From the NCBI GenBank assembly GCA_040883315.1, contig JBFLKU010000008.1:124001-188000 (forward strand): a stretch of DNA of 64,000 bases, written 5' to 3'. Below, piece by piece: positions 28,312-36,863 of the stretch; within the stretch, counting starts at the first letter, position 1; each line of letters starts with the position of its first letter. A program made the translations under genes and the position numbers. The notes under the pieces were generated by a model. It was not told the origin of the DNA. It did no database searches and saw nothing but the letters and a program-made list of their open reading frames with translations. Source of the stretch: JAFGUF01 sp040883315. Its GTDB lineage: Bacteria; Bacillota; Clostridia; Christensenellales; UMGS416.

Positions 28312-29196
28312 GTGGAATATATAGATGCAAAAACCATATTATCAGGATATAGCGACAATCCATATTGGTTTGGAACAAACTACAATATGAATCTTTATAA
28401 AGGCTGCGCCCACGGATGCATATACTGCGACAGCAGAAGTGAATGCTATCAGATAGAGGAATTCGACAGAGTGCGAAGCAAAAAAGATGCTTTGCAGATA
28501 CTGGAGAAAGAGCTGCAGGGCAAAAGGAAAAGGGGCGTAGTGGGGCTGGGAGCCATGAGCGACACATACAATCCATTTGAAAAGAGCCTGAAAATAACAA
28601 GGCAGGCACTGGAGCTGATAGACAAATATAGATTCGGCGTGGCAATAGCCACAAAAAGCGACCTGATAGTGCGGGACATCGACATATTCAAAAGGATAAT
28701 GGAGCACTCGCCCGTATTGCTGAAGCTGACTATAACATCAGCAGATGATGAGATGTGCAAAATAATTGAGCCGAATGTGTGCCCGTCCTCCAGCAGGTTC
28801 AGGGCATTGAAGGAGCTGACAGAGAGCGGAATATACACTGGGGTATTGCTGATGCCCGTACTTCCATTTATTCTGGATACACCCGAGAATATACTATCTA
28901 TTGTGGATAAAACCAAAGAGAGCGGCGGAAGGTTTATATACGCCGGATTTGGCGTGACACTGCGCCAGAACCAGAGGGCATGGTACTATTATGCATTGGA
29001 TAAGCATTTTAAGGGGCTAAAGCAAAAATACATAGAAGCATACGGTGACAGGTATTCCTGCAGCATACCGAACTATGAAAAGATATTTAAAGAATTCAAA
29101 AATAAGTGCGAGCATCACGGCATATCATACAAAATGGATGAAATAATATCAGAATATAAAAAAGGATACAACAAAGAGCAGATATCATTTTTGTAA
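28312..29196 (+). CDS. SPL-family radical SAM protein (COG1533-like)
   Basis: The radical SAM motif is C-x3-C-x2-C in KGCAHGCIYCD near residue 31, preceded by NPYWFGTNYNMNLY. The layout matches the Rv2578c/spore-photoproduct-lyase-like group of radical SAM proteins, whose functions are mostly unknown. It lacks the extra N-terminal domain and cysteine of genuine SplB, so DNA repair should not be assumed. I use GTG 28312, with GGGAG eight bases upstream, giving MEYIDAKTIL as in relatives; the ATG at 28294 has no SD. 294 residues. It stands alone between the surface pair and rbfA. A TGGTACAAT extended -10 lies at 28272-28280. Confidence 0.82.
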   Translation: MEYIDAKTILSGYSDNPYWFGTNYNMNLYKGCAHGCIYCDSRSECYQIEEFDRVRSKKDALQILEKELQGKRKRGVVGLGAMSDTYNPFEKSLKITRQALELIDKYRFGVAIATKSDLIVRDIDIFKRIMEHSPVLLKLTITSADDEMCKIIEPNVCPSSSRFRALKELTESGIYTGVLLMPVLPFILDTPENILSIVDKTKESGGRFIYAGFGVTLRQNQRAWYYYALDKHFKGLKQKYIEAYGDRYSCSIPNYEKIFKEFKNKCEHHGISYKMDEIISEYKKGYNKEQISFL

Positions 29197-29203
29197 ATAG
29201 TAT

Positions 29204-29223
29204 ACATGCATTTGCTTGCATGT
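29204..29223 (+). terminator. Weak hairpin after the radical SAM gene
   Basis: A seven-base stem, ACATGCA/TGCATGT, with a six-base loop lies 8 bp after the stop, followed only by GTCTTT. It may end transcription weakly. The -35 box of the next promoter overlaps its right arm. Confidence 0.4.
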
Positions 29224-29245
29224 GTCTTTGGCAATCTGCTATAAT
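29217..29245 (+). promoter_or_regulatory. Probable sigma-A promoter for rbfA-nrnA-truB-ribF
   Basis: TTGCAT (29217-29222) and TATAAT (29240-29245) are 17 bases apart and lie 27 bp before the rbfA start. The -35 is embedded in the hairpin arm of the preceding gene. Confidence 0.6.
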
Positions 29246-29271
29246 GAATAAATATTATTGGAGGGTAGCAT

Positions 29272-29622
29272 ATGGCAAACTATAGAATGGAAAAAGTAAA
29301 CCACGATATACAAAGAATATTGAGTGAAATAATAAGAGATGATGTAAACGACCCGAACGTAGACAAAATGTGCTCTGTGATGAAAGCAGAAGTGACAAAG
29401 GACCTGAAATATGCAAAAGCATATATCAGCGTGTTTGGCGACGAAGACAAAAACAAAAAAACAGTGGATGCCCTAAACAAAGCAGCAGGGTTTATAAAGC
29501 ATAGACTTTCTGAGATAATGAAAACAAAAAGCGTGCCCACAGTGAAGTTTTTGGTGGATAATTCTATTCGCTACAGCATAGAGATAGCACAGAAATTGGA
29601 AGACATAGAACATGAACAATAG
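29272..29622 (+). CDS. rbfA: Ribosome-binding factor A
   Basis: RbfA assists 30S maturation and cold growth. The 116-residue protein shows the KH-like pattern: RMEKVNHDIQRILSEIIRDDVNDPNV, then VTKDLKYAKAYISVFGD and IKHRLSEIM, with the closing PTVKFLVDNSIRYSIEI. ATG 29272 has a good GGAGG SD. In most Firmicutes rbfA follows infB, but here it heads its own operon about 20 kb away from infB and overlaps nrnA by 11 bp. Confidence 0.95.
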   Translation: MANYRMEKVNHDIQRILSEIIRDDVNDPNVDKMCSVMKAEVTKDLKYAKAYISVFGDEDKNKKTVDALNKAAGFIKHRLSEIMKTKSVPTVKFLVDNSIRYSIEIAQKLEDIEHEQ

Positions 29623-30571
29623 CAGCATAAAAGAAATAGCAGAATTAATAAAGAATGCAAAAAAGCCTCTTTTCATATCTCACGAGCACCCGGACGGGGA
29701 CACATACGGCGCATCCTTTGGTCTGCGAAGCGGCATGGGAAAGCAAAAGCATCCAATAGCCTGTGCCAGCAAAATAGAATGGCCATTCACGGAGCTTGGG
29801 ATAGTGAACACGATATCCGACATAGGCGAGGACGAGCACGATTTATATGTGTTTTTGGACTGTGCAGATGAATTCCGCTGCGGAAACGGCATAAAGGACA
29901 AGCTGAGAGATGATGTTAAATCTATTAACATAGACCATCATCAAAGCAACACATACTATGCAGACTACAATTATGTGGAGGAGAGATCATCCACATGCGA
30001 GATTGTATTTGACATACTGATGGAACACAAGAGCACAATGAGCAAGGAAACAGCCGACTATCTGTATATGGGCGTAGCCAGCGACACAGGGCTTTTTGTG
30101 CACGGATATACCACGCCCCAGACCCACTACACAGCAGGCAAGCTGATGGAATTTGGTGCGGATTTTGAAAGAATAGGTAAGCTGATGTTTATGACTGTCA
30201 GCCAAGACACAGCATTTTTGACAGGAAAGCTATTTAACAATCTGGAGATAGTGGACAAAAGAATAGCTGTATCATACATTACAATAGATGACTTTAAGAG
30301 CACCAATACGGACTATAAAGACAGCGAAGGGCTGATAAACCACCTGACAAGCATAGACAAAATAGACATATGCATTCTGCTGAAGCAGCAGGAGGCAGGC
30401 ACATTCAAGGCAAGTCTGCGCTCGACCAGAGACTACGACATCAGCAAGCTGGCAATAGCCAACGGCGGTGGCGGACACAAGCAGGCAGCCGGGTGCAAAT
30501 TCCAAGGTGACGACGTGGAAGAGATAAAAAAGGATATATTTAAGCAGATAGCTGAGCTAGAGATAATATGA
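29612..30571 (+). CDS. nrnA: DHH-family oligoribonuclease / pAp phosphatase (NrnA)
   Basis: NrnA degrades short RNAs and nanoRNA and dephosphorylates pAp. The four DHH motifs are present: HEHPDGDTYGAS, DCADEFRC, DHHQSN and ASDTGLF. The DHHA1 substrate motif GGGGHKQAAGC is near the end. 319 residues, as expected. The start lies inside rbfA and its stop overlaps truB as ATGA. A c-di-AMP phosphodiesterase is unlikely, because there are no membrane or GGDEF parts. Confidence 0.93.
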   Translation: MNNSSIKEIAELIKNAKKPLFISHEHPDGDTYGASFGLRSGMGKQKHPIACASKIEWPFTELGIVNTISDIGEDEHDLYVFLDCADEFRCGNGIKDKLRDDVKSINIDHHQSNTYYADYNYVEERSSTCEIVFDILMEHKSTMSKETADYLYMGVASDTGLFVHGYTTPQTHYTAGKLMEFGADFERIGKLMFMTVSQDTAFLTGKLFNNLEIVDKRIAVSYITIDDFKSTNTDYKDSEGLINHLTSIDKIDICILLKQQEAGTFKASLRSTRDYDISKLAIANGGGGHKQAAGCKFQGDDVEEIKKDIFKQIAELEII

Positions 30572-31440
30572 CAGGATACCTGAACATTATAAAACCTGCA
30601 GGCATGACATCCAGCAATGTGGTTTCACGTGTCAGGTATAATCTGAAGATGAAAAAGGTAGGCCATGCAGGCACGCTGGATCCGCTGGCTGTGGGCGTAC
30701 TGCCCATTATGCTGGGCAAAGCGACAAAGATGTTTGATTATCTTAACCTACAGAAAAAAATATATATCACAGAGTTTACATTTTGTATAGACACAGATAC
30801 TCTGGATATAGAAGGCGATATAATAAAAAAATCCGATATAATACCAGTGCAAAAACAGATAGAGGGGACTATCAAAAAGCACTTTCTAGGCAAAATCAGC
30901 CAAGTGCCGCCAAAAGTATCTGCTATAAGCATAAACGGCAAAAGAGCCTATAACTTAGCCAGAGCAGGAGTGGAATTTGAAATAGAGCCTCGCCAAGTGG
31001 AGATATTTGAATTCGACCTTATCCGGCAGTCCGGCGAAAAATCATTTATGTTTCTGGTTGAGTGCTCAAAGGGCACATATATCAGAAGCCTGTGCAGGGA
31101 TCTGGCAGAAAAAATGAATACATGTGCATACATCAGCTATCTATCCCGTGAACAGTCGGGATACTTTAAAATGCAGCAGGGCATTACATTGGAGCAGCTG
31201 GAGGACATTGCACAAAAAGGCGAAATAGAAAAGCATATAATAAAGGTGGATGAACCGCTTGATTATATGGATGAAATACACGTGCCTATAGAGAAACAGA
31301 AGGCGATACTAAACGGGGTAGAGATAAAGACACAGGATGAAGACGTAGATAGTTTGCGAGTATACTGCGGAGGAGAATTTATTGGTATCGGAAAAATATC
31401 ACAAGGATACCTGAAGATAAAGAAAATGTTTTATGAATAA
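30568..31440 (+). CDS. truB: tRNA pseudouridine(55) synthase
   Basis: TruB makes pseudouridine 55 in the T-loop of tRNA. The catalytic Asp38 is in VGHAGTLDPLAVG, preceded by the NIIKPAGMTS opening; KGTYIRSLCRDLAE is the other conserved block. A C-terminal PUA-like domain of about 60 residues ends the 290-residue protein. ATG 30568 overlaps the nrnA stop, and the gene in turn overlaps ribF by 8 bp. Confidence 0.96.
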   Translation: MTGYLNIIKPAGMTSSNVVSRVRYNLKMKKVGHAGTLDPLAVGVLPIMLGKATKMFDYLNLQKKIYITEFTFCIDTDTLDIEGDIIKKSDIIPVQKQIEGTIKKHFLGKISQVPPKVSAISINGKRAYNLARAGVEFEIEPRQVEIFEFDLIRQSGEKSFMFLVECSKGTYIRSLCRDLAEKMNTCAYISYLSREQSGYFKMQQGITLEQLEDIAQKGEIEKHIIKVDEPLDYMDEIHVPIEKQKAILNGVEIKTQDEDVDSLRVYCGGEFIGIGKISQGYLKIKKMFYE

Positions 31441-32323
31441 AATAGAAAAGGCGACTCTGGCTCTTGGCAATTTTGACGGAGTGCATACAGGGCACAGAAA
31501 GATAATACAAAAGGCAATCGACGAAGGCGGCAAAGAAAACGTATATGTTTGCTCATTTGAGCCGCACCCGCTGCAGGTGCTTGTGCCGAATCCGCCCAAG
31601 ATAATAACGCCAAAAGATGAGAAGCTGAGAATAATAGAAGAGATAATCGGCGTAAAGTATTTTGCCATGGAGTTTAATATGGAATTGGCAAAGCTTTCCG
31701 GCGAAGAATTTGTTCAGATGCTGCTGGATACATTCCAGATAGAGAATGTGGTGGTAGGTGCCAATTATTATTTCGGCGACCACGCCAAATACTCAGCAAA
31801 GGATTTGAAAGAGCTGGGCAAAAAGCACGGATTTAGTGTTTATATAGTTCACGAGCTGAAAGAGCATGGCAAAGTGGTGTCATCCACCAGAATACGTCAG
31901 TATTTGTCGGAGGGGAACATACGCCATGCCAACAAGCTGCTAGGAAGAGAATTCAGCATACAGGGCATATGCCAAAAGGGCAGGGGAATAGGCGAATCTA
32001 TAGGCTTTGCCACTGCCAATCTGGAAACAGATGATACATATCAATACCCTAGGCAGGGCGTATACGCAACAAAGACCATACTGGATGGCAGAGAATATAT
32101 ATCCATGACGAATGTAGGATATAATCCTACTGTGACATCGGAGAGAAAAAGGATGATAGAAACCCATCTGCTGGATTTTAATCAGGTGCTCTACGGCAGG
32201 CAAATCCGAGTGGAATTTGTGCAGAAAATGCGTGACGAGGAAAAATACGACACGCTGCAGGAGCTGAAAGACCAGCTGGAGGCAGACAAGCAGATGGTGA
32301 AGAGGATATTTAGCAAAGCTTAA
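31433..32323 (+). CDS. ribF: Bifunctional riboflavin kinase / FAD synthetase
   Basis: RibF phosphorylates riboflavin to FMN and adenylylates it to FAD. The N-terminal nucleotidyltransferase has LGNFDGVHTGH and SSTRIRQYLSEG; the C-terminal kinase has GRGIGESIGFATANL with the metal-binding Thr-Ala-Asn and ETHLLDFN. 296 residues. It ends the rbfA operon. No FMN riboswitch was found upstream, which fits its place in a translation operon. Confidence 0.95.
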   Translation: MNKIEKATLALGNFDGVHTGHRKIIQKAIDEGGKENVYVCSFEPHPLQVLVPNPPKIITPKDEKLRIIEEIIGVKYFAMEFNMELAKLSGEEFVQMLLDTFQIENVVVGANYYFGDHAKYSAKDLKELGKKHGFSVYIVHELKEHGKVVSSTRIRQYLSEGNIRHANKLLGREFSIQGICQKGRGIGESIGFATANLETDDTYQYPRQGVYATKTILDGREYISMTNVGYNPTVTSERKRMIETHLLDFNQVLYGRQIRVEFVQKMRDEEKYDTLQELKDQLEADKQMVKRIFSKA

Positions 32324-32372
32324 CAGCAGAATAATGCGTTCCAAAAGCACAGGCTTTACTGAATTAAAAAAC

Positions 32373-32401
32373 TTGAATATATTAACAATATATTATATAA
32401 T
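32373..32401 (+). promoter_or_regulatory. Promoter of the cysE-cysS T-box transcript
   Basis: TTGAAT (32373-32378) and TATAAT (32396-32401) are separated by 17 bases. A start near 32408 gives a leader of about 260 bases before cysE. Confidence 0.7.
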
Positions 32402-32407
32402 ACACTA

Positions 32408-32633
32408 AATTGAATTTATCAATTTGCCAATGAAGCAAAAGAGTATATTTGCACCGACACATAGAGAGTGGATGTCACCGGCTGAAAGCATCCTGTGGAA
32501 GGCATATAGAAAGTGCGTTGCGGAGGCGAAAAGGGCAGGCCCTATACAGCCATCATGAGAGCCCGGTGCATGCCGGGAAATGGAGTGGAACCACGGTTAT
32601 TATACCGTCTTCAATTTTTGAAGGCGGTTTTTT
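32408..32633 (+). promoter_or_regulatory. T-box riboswitch (probably cysteine-specific) upstream of cysE-cysS
   Basis: T-box leaders sense uncharged tRNA and then prevent termination. The conserved T-box core GTGGAACCACGG is at 32585-32596; its ACGGT can pair with ACCGT at 32604-32608 to form the antiterminator. The competing terminator occupies 32605-32633. Stem I begins with ATAGAGAGTGG near 32461. Two TGC triplets (32514-32516 and 32519-32521) are candidate cysteine specifiers on the 3' side of stem I; I cannot decide between them by eye. The downstream genes, cysE and cysS, agree with tRNA-Cys sensing. Confidence 0.9.
32605..32633 (+). terminator. T-box terminator hairpin
   Basis: A ten-base stem (32605-32614 with 32618-32627, one G-T pair) with a three-base loop is followed by six T. 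It is mutually exclusive with the T-box antiterminator. Confidence 0.9.
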
Positions 32634-32670
32634 GATATTTAGAGAGAGAAGAGAGATATAGGAGGAAAAC

Positions 32671-33318
32671 ATGAATATAATAATGTCTGATATAAACGCT
32701 GCAGTGGAGAGAGACCCGGCAGCCAGAAACAAGCTGGAAGTAATATTGTGCTATCCCGGCATTCGGGCTATAATATGGCACAGAGCGTCTCATTTTTTCT
32801 ATAGACACAAGATGTATCTGCTGGCTAGAATAATAAGCCAGACTGTAAGATTCTGGACAGGGGTAGAGATACATCCGGGTGCAAAAATAGGAAGAGGATT
32901 CTTTATAGACCACGGCATGGGCGTGGTAATAGGGGAGACCTGCGAAATAGGCAACAACGTGACTATATATCAGGGGGTCACCTTGGGAGGCACAGGAAAA
33001 GACACGGGCAAACGCCACCCTACAATAGGCAACGACGTATTGATAGGCGTGGGTGCAAAGGTGCTGGGGCCATTTAAGGTGGGCGATGGTGCCAAAATAG
33101 GTGCTGGCAGCATAGTGCTGAATGAGGTGCCGCCAAACTGCACAGTGGTGGGCAACCCGGGCAGGCTGGTGCGCTGCTGCGGACAAAAAATGGAGCTGCC
33201 TGAGGAGACAATGGATCAGATACATATACCAGATCCTATAGAGCAGGAGCTAAAGAGCATTAGAGAAAGGTTATTGGAAGTGGAAAACAAAATATTACGA
33301 GGAGAAAAAAACAAATGA
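32671..33318 (+). CDS. cysE: Serine O-acetyltransferase
   Basis: CysE acetylates serine with acetyl-CoA, the committed step to cysteine. The 215-residue protein has the short N-terminal helical domain (RASHFFYRHKMYLLARIIS) and a left-handed beta-helix of hexapeptide repeats (IHPGAKIGRGFFIDHGMGVVIG, then IGNNVTIYQGVTLGG). The catalytic His and Asp lie in DHGMG. AGGAGG precedes ATG 32671. The stop overlaps cysS as ATGA. Expression should respond to cysteinyl-tRNA through the T-box. Confidence 0.96.
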   Translation: MNIIMSDINAAVERDPAARNKLEVILCYPGIRAIIWHRASHFFYRHKMYLLARIISQTVRFWTGVEIHPGAKIGRGFFIDHGMGVVIGETCEIGNNVTIYQGVTLGGTGKDTGKRHPTIGNDVLIGVGAKVLGPFKVGDGAKIGAGSIVLNEVPPNCTVVGNPGRLVRCCGQKMELPEETMDQIHIPDPIEQELKSIRERLLEVENKILRGEKNK

Positions 33319-34694
33319 AAATTTACAACACACAGACAAGACAGCTAGAGGAATTTACGCCGCTGGAAGAAAAAAAGGCAAATATATATGTGTGCGGACC
33401 TACAGTATACGATTATATCCACGTAGGCAACGCACGCCCATTAATAGTGTTTGATGTGCTAAGAAGATATTTGAAATTTGCAGAATATGATGTGAAATTC
33501 GTGCAGAACTACACGGACATAGACGACAAAATGATAATACGTGCAAAAAATGAAAACACAACAGTAAAGGATCTGGCAGATAGGTTTATTGTGGAATTTG
33601 AAAAGGACGCACAAAGCCTGAACGTGATGCCGGCAGACGTGAAGCCAAAGGCTACAGAGCACATTGGCGAGATAATAAAGATAATAAAAACCCTTGAAGA
33701 GAAGGGATATGCATACAAAAGCGACGATGGAGTGTATTTTGATACGCAGGCATATGAAGGCTACGGAAAGCTTTCTGGCAGAAACATGGAGGACATGCAG
33801 GCAGGAGCAAGGATAAAGGTGAACGACAGCAAAAAGCACCCAATGGACTTTGCCCTGTGGAAGCTGGAAAAGCCGGGCGAGCCATCATGGGGCTCTCCGT
33901 GGGGCAAAGGCAGGCCGGGCTGGCACATTGAATGCTCTGTGATGAGCATGAAATACCTGGGAGACACTGTGGATATACACGGCGGCGGCGAGGATCTGAT
34001 ATTCCCTCACCACGAGAATGAAGTGGCACAAAGCGAGGCCGCAACAGGCAAGGAATTCGTAAAATACTGGATGCACAACGGGCACATAAACATAAACAAC
34101 CAAAAGATGAGTAAATCACTTGGCAATTTCTTCACTATACGGGACATAGGCGAAAAATTTGATTTGGAGATTCTAAGGTTTTTCATGCTGTCTGTGCATT
34201 ATAGAAGCCCTGTAAATTTTTCATTTGAGCTGATGCAGCAGTCGGAGGCTGGTTTGCAAAGGCTATACAACGCCAGAGACAGCTGGGCAGATATGGCACA
34301 GCAGGGCAAAGCAGACGCAGACACAAAGGATGCCATAGCAACACTATATGACGGATTCAAAAGTGCTATGGACAGCGACCTGAATACAGCGGAAGCATTT
34401 GGCGTGATATTTGAATTTGTGAAAAAGATAAACACATCATTAGCAGAAAATCCAAACGGTGCAAATGCATTTGCTGCACACGAAGCCATGATGAAGGTGG
34501 CCGATGTGCTAGGGCTGCTGTATAGAGAAACAGAGATGGAGATACCTTCTGATGTTGCAGAGCTTTTGAAGCAAAGAGAAGACGCCAGAAAAAACAAGGA
34601 ATGGGCAAAATCCGACGAAATAAGAGACCAAATATTAGCTCTTGGCTACACCGTGGAGGACACCAGAGACGGACAAAAAGTGAAAAAGGCATAG
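33315..34694 (+). CDS. cysS: Cysteinyl-tRNA synthetase
   Basis: This is a class I synthetase of 459 residues. The zinc-binding CGPTVYDYIHVGNARP holds the HIGH-type motif as HVGN, and KMSKSLGN is the KMSKS loop. WHIECS and HGGGEDLIFPHHENE give the other zinc ligands. It follows cysE by overlap, so sulfur assimilation and tRNA charging are tied to the same T-box. No mycothiol-type variant features are seen. Confidence 0.97.
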   Translation: MKIYNTQTRQLEEFTPLEEKKANIYVCGPTVYDYIHVGNARPLIVFDVLRRYLKFAEYDVKFVQNYTDIDDKMIIRAKNENTTVKDLADRFIVEFEKDAQSLNVMPADVKPKATEHIGEIIKIIKTLEEKGYAYKSDDGVYFDTQAYEGYGKLSGRNMEDMQAGARIKVNDSKKHPMDFALWKLEKPGEPSWGSPWGKGRPGWHIECSVMSMKYLGDTVDIHGGGEDLIFPHHENEVAQSEAATGKEFVKYWMHNGHININNQKMSKSLGNFFTIRDIGEKFDLEILRFFMLSVHYRSPVNFSFELMQQSEAGLQRLYNARDSWADMAQQGKADADTKDAIATLYDGFKSAMDSDLNTAEAFGVIFEFVKKINTSLAENPNGANAFAAHEAMMKVADVLGLLYRETEMEIPSDVAELLKQREDARKNKEWAKSDEIRDQILALGYTVEDTRDGQKVKKA

Positions 34695-34695
34695 A

Positions 34696-35730
34696 ATGAA
34701 GCGAGTAGACGAAAGGGACATGATGTTTTCTCGCATGTCATATGCGAAGGGCACGGATGCATACGAAGACTACTACATCAGAAACCCAGAAAAGAAAGAT
34801 ATAGATGACGATCTGCGGAGCAAACCGCAGCTTTATGCAGAAGGGAAGCCTACATTCGATGCTCTGCTTTCTCCTGCGGCGGATGCCAACTTTGCACTGC
34901 TTACAGATATGAAGAAGCTTTGCGAGGGAAAGCCGACAGGCAAGAAATGCCAAGTGGATGCAGACGAGATAACACAGCTGATAAAAAAGCTGGCGCTGCA
35001 CTACGGCGCACAGGACGTTGGCATAGCATACGCTGATGATGAATTTTACTATAGCCACAGAGGCAGACGCATGGAGAACTATGGAGATGCGGTGGATACA
35101 TCTCTTAAAAATGCCATAGTATTCACGGTGGAGATGAAGCAGGACATTATAAATACTGCACCTCAGGTATCTGCAGGGCTTGAAGCCAGCAAGGCATATG
35201 TAGCCGGAGCTATTGTAGGGCTGCAGCTGGCGTATTATATCCGCTCGCTTGGCTACAATGCACGCTGCCATATGGACGGCAATTATCTGATGCCGTGCAT
35301 ACCCATTGCAGAGCAGGCAGGGCTGGGGCAGAGAGGCAGAAACAATCTGCTGATAAGCAGAAAAAACGGCTGCTTCTGCAGAATAGGCATAGTGACTACA
35401 GATATGCCGCTGGTGCACGAGGTAAAAAAGGACTATGATTTAGTAAGGTTCTGCAAGCTTTGCGGCATGTGCATAAAAACATGCCCGGCAAAAACTATTC
35501 CGGCTGGTGACAACAGCGATGAATGGCACATAGAGCAGGAGAAATGCTTTGAGATATGGACGAGCATAGGCAACGACTGCGGAGTGTGCATCAGCTCATG
35601 CCCAATAGGTCAGGATATTAGCCTGGAAGCTATTAAAGATATGTCGGATAAAGATATAGAGGATTTTGTAGAAAAATATAAAGAAAAGTACGGAACCAGA
35701 AAGCGAGTGACGGGGAAGTATTTTAAATAA
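34696..35730 (+). CDS. Reductive-dehalogenase-like double [4Fe-4S] protein, cytosolic
   Basis: The 344 residues carry two ferredoxin-type clusters near the C-terminus: CKLCGMCIKTCPAKTIP with a later Cys, and CGVCISSCPI. The N-terminal block RNPEKKDIDDDLRSKPQL and the central AIVFTVEM...GLEASKAYVAGAIVGLQLAYYIRSLGY region match the reductive dehalogenase / QueG-like cobalamin fold. There is no Tat signal and no partner membrane anchor gene, so it is not a classic respiratory RdhA. The closest reading is a cytosolic RdhA-like protein of unknown substrate. It starts 1 bp after cysS and may share the T-box transcript. An epoxyqueuosine reductase is less likely, given the N-terminal block and missing QueG features. 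Confidence 0.65.
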   Translation: MKRVDERDMMFSRMSYAKGTDAYEDYYIRNPEKKDIDDDLRSKPQLYAEGKPTFDALLSPAADANFALLTDMKKLCEGKPTGKKCQVDADEITQLIKKLALHYGAQDVGIAYADDEFYYSHRGRRMENYGDAVDTSLKNAIVFTVEMKQDIINTAPQVSAGLEASKAYVAGAIVGLQLAYYIRSLGYNARCHMDGNYLMPCIPIAEQAGLGQRGRNNLLISRKNGCFCRIGIVTTDMPLVHEVKKDYDLVRFCKLCGMCIKTCPAKTIPAGDNSDEWHIEQEKCFEIWTSIGNDCGVCISSCPIGQDISLEAIKDMSDKDIEDFVEKYKEKYGTRKRVTGKYFK

Positions 35731-35754
35731 AATAGATATATTAAGAGGTAGGCA

Positions 35755-36762
35755 ATGAAAAGATTTTTCAAAGATGTTTTTGGGGAGCTGAGGAATCCTT
35801 CTGAGGATGCAGGGCAGGTATTAGCAATAATGAAGCGATTGATATGCGCAGTTATGCTGATTTCAGCAATACTTTATATTTTTGGGTTTGTATTTTCAAT
35901 TATAAATTTTATAAGCATGTACAAAGAAAATGTTGAAGCATATCAATTAGGCATTGAGCATTTTGGAATATTCTCTTCTATTTCTTCGTACATAAAACTA
36001 GCTGTTGACAGCATAATATTTTTTGTTTTGTTTCTTGCTTTCAATATAAGTATTAGAAAAAATACGAATGTTAACAGTGTATTATTGATTATGAGTCTAT
36101 CCATATTATATCTAATCCCAATAGTTTTTTCTCTTATAAGAATATTTACTTTTGAAAATGTTTATTTAAATTTGCTATCTTCGATTAAGCCATTAGGTAT
36201 ATATTTAATAATAGCAGTGGTATTTTTCAGGATTAAAAATAGTGAAGAAAATGAGCAGAAAGAAAAAGCAAGAATTCGGAATGCTTTTGTAATATCGTTT
36301 GTACTATTTTTATTTTTGAGCATTATGACAATAGTGCGCTATTTTATTGGGTTTAGCTATCATGTTGAATATTGGAAAACGATCTTCACATACATTGCAG
36401 AGTATAAAGGTTTAAAATATTTATACTTTTTATTAGGAACTTTGATTACGGATATATCCTTCCTGTATTATGTTGCTGTATTTACTATTTTGATACTGAT
36501 ACTTATTAATAAACTGAAATACTTTGAGAAAATAAAAAAATTCATTAATGTGCTATGGTACTTTGCCTTTGCTCTGAATATATTGCTAGTGCTTTATAGC
36601 TTCTCAATTATTAATGTTTCTATTTTATTGGTTTTTTTGTTGGCAGCAGGATATAAAAACAAATATAGAGTTTTTGACAACCTAGCAACCAGACTTGCAA
36701 AAACAGGTATACAAAAATTTAAAGCTTGGTTCCAAAGGTATATGTCATTTGAAGAAAAATAA
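35755..36762 (+). CDS. Orphan polytopic membrane protein
   Basis: No family is recognised. The 335 residues contain about eight hydrophobic segments (roughly 28-56, 76-98, 105-130, 135-158, 173-197, 218-252 and 263-300), with a basic N-terminus (KRFFKDVFGELRNPSED) and a Lys/Arg-rich end. AAGAGG lies ahead of ATG 35755. Its codons are clearly more AT-rich than its neighbours (many TTT, TTA, ATT), unlike the ATA/CTG-rich housekeeping genes, which suggests later acquisition or weak selection. It ends just before the promoter of the ABC cassette. Confidence 0.7.
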   Translation: MKRFFKDVFGELRNPSEDAGQVLAIMKRLICAVMLISAILYIFGFVFSIINFISMYKENVEAYQLGIEHFGIFSSISSYIKLAVDSIIFFVLFLAFNISIRKNTNVNSVLLIMSLSILYLIPIVFSLIRIFTFENVYLNLLSSIKPLGIYLIIAVVFFRIKNSEENEQKEKARIRNAFVISFVLFLFLSIMTIVRYFIGFSYHVEYWKTIFTYIAEYKGLKYLYFLLGTLITDISFLYYVAVFTILILILINKLKYFEKIKKFINVLWYFAFALNILLVLYSFSIINVSILLVFLLAAGYKNKYRVFDNLATRLAKTGIQKFKAWFQRYMSFEEK

Positions 36763-36788
36763 CCATTAAAATTTTTTCCATAAAAAGG

Positions 36789-36817
36789 TTGACATTTGGA
36801 GTGCGGTGATATAATAT
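36789..36817 (+). promoter_or_regulatory. Promoter of the ABC transporter-MarR cassette
   Basis: TTGACA (36789-36794) is a perfect -35. TATAAT at 36810-36815 would give a 15-base spacer; the overlapping TAATAT (36812-36817) gives 17. The start of transcription should fall in or next to the palindrome at 36825-36842. Confidence 0.7.
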
Positions 36818-36824
36818 GTCAATA

Positions 36825-36842
36825 TACTTGGATATCCAAGTA
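36825..36842 (+). promoter_or_regulatory. 18-bp perfect palindrome, probable MarR operator
   Basis: The sequence TACTTGGATATCCAAGTA is a perfect inverted repeat with no loop. It lies just after the -10 box and before the SD of the solute-binding gene, where a bound repressor would block transcription. MarR proteins bind such 16-20 bp palindromes with TTG/CAA arms, and a MarR gene closes this operon. Regulation by that protein is inferred. Confidence 0.65.
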
Positions 36843-36863
36843 AACTACAAAAGGAGAAAACGT

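Noticed and set aside
28312..29196. Spore photoproduct lyase (DNA repair)
   Set aside because: Only the radical SAM core is shared; the protein is shorter and no other sporulation gene is present.
34696..35730. Epoxyqueuosine reductase (QueG)
   Set aside because: The N-terminal RNPEKKDIDDD block and the overall layout fit RdhA-like proteins better; QueG's own landmarks were not found.
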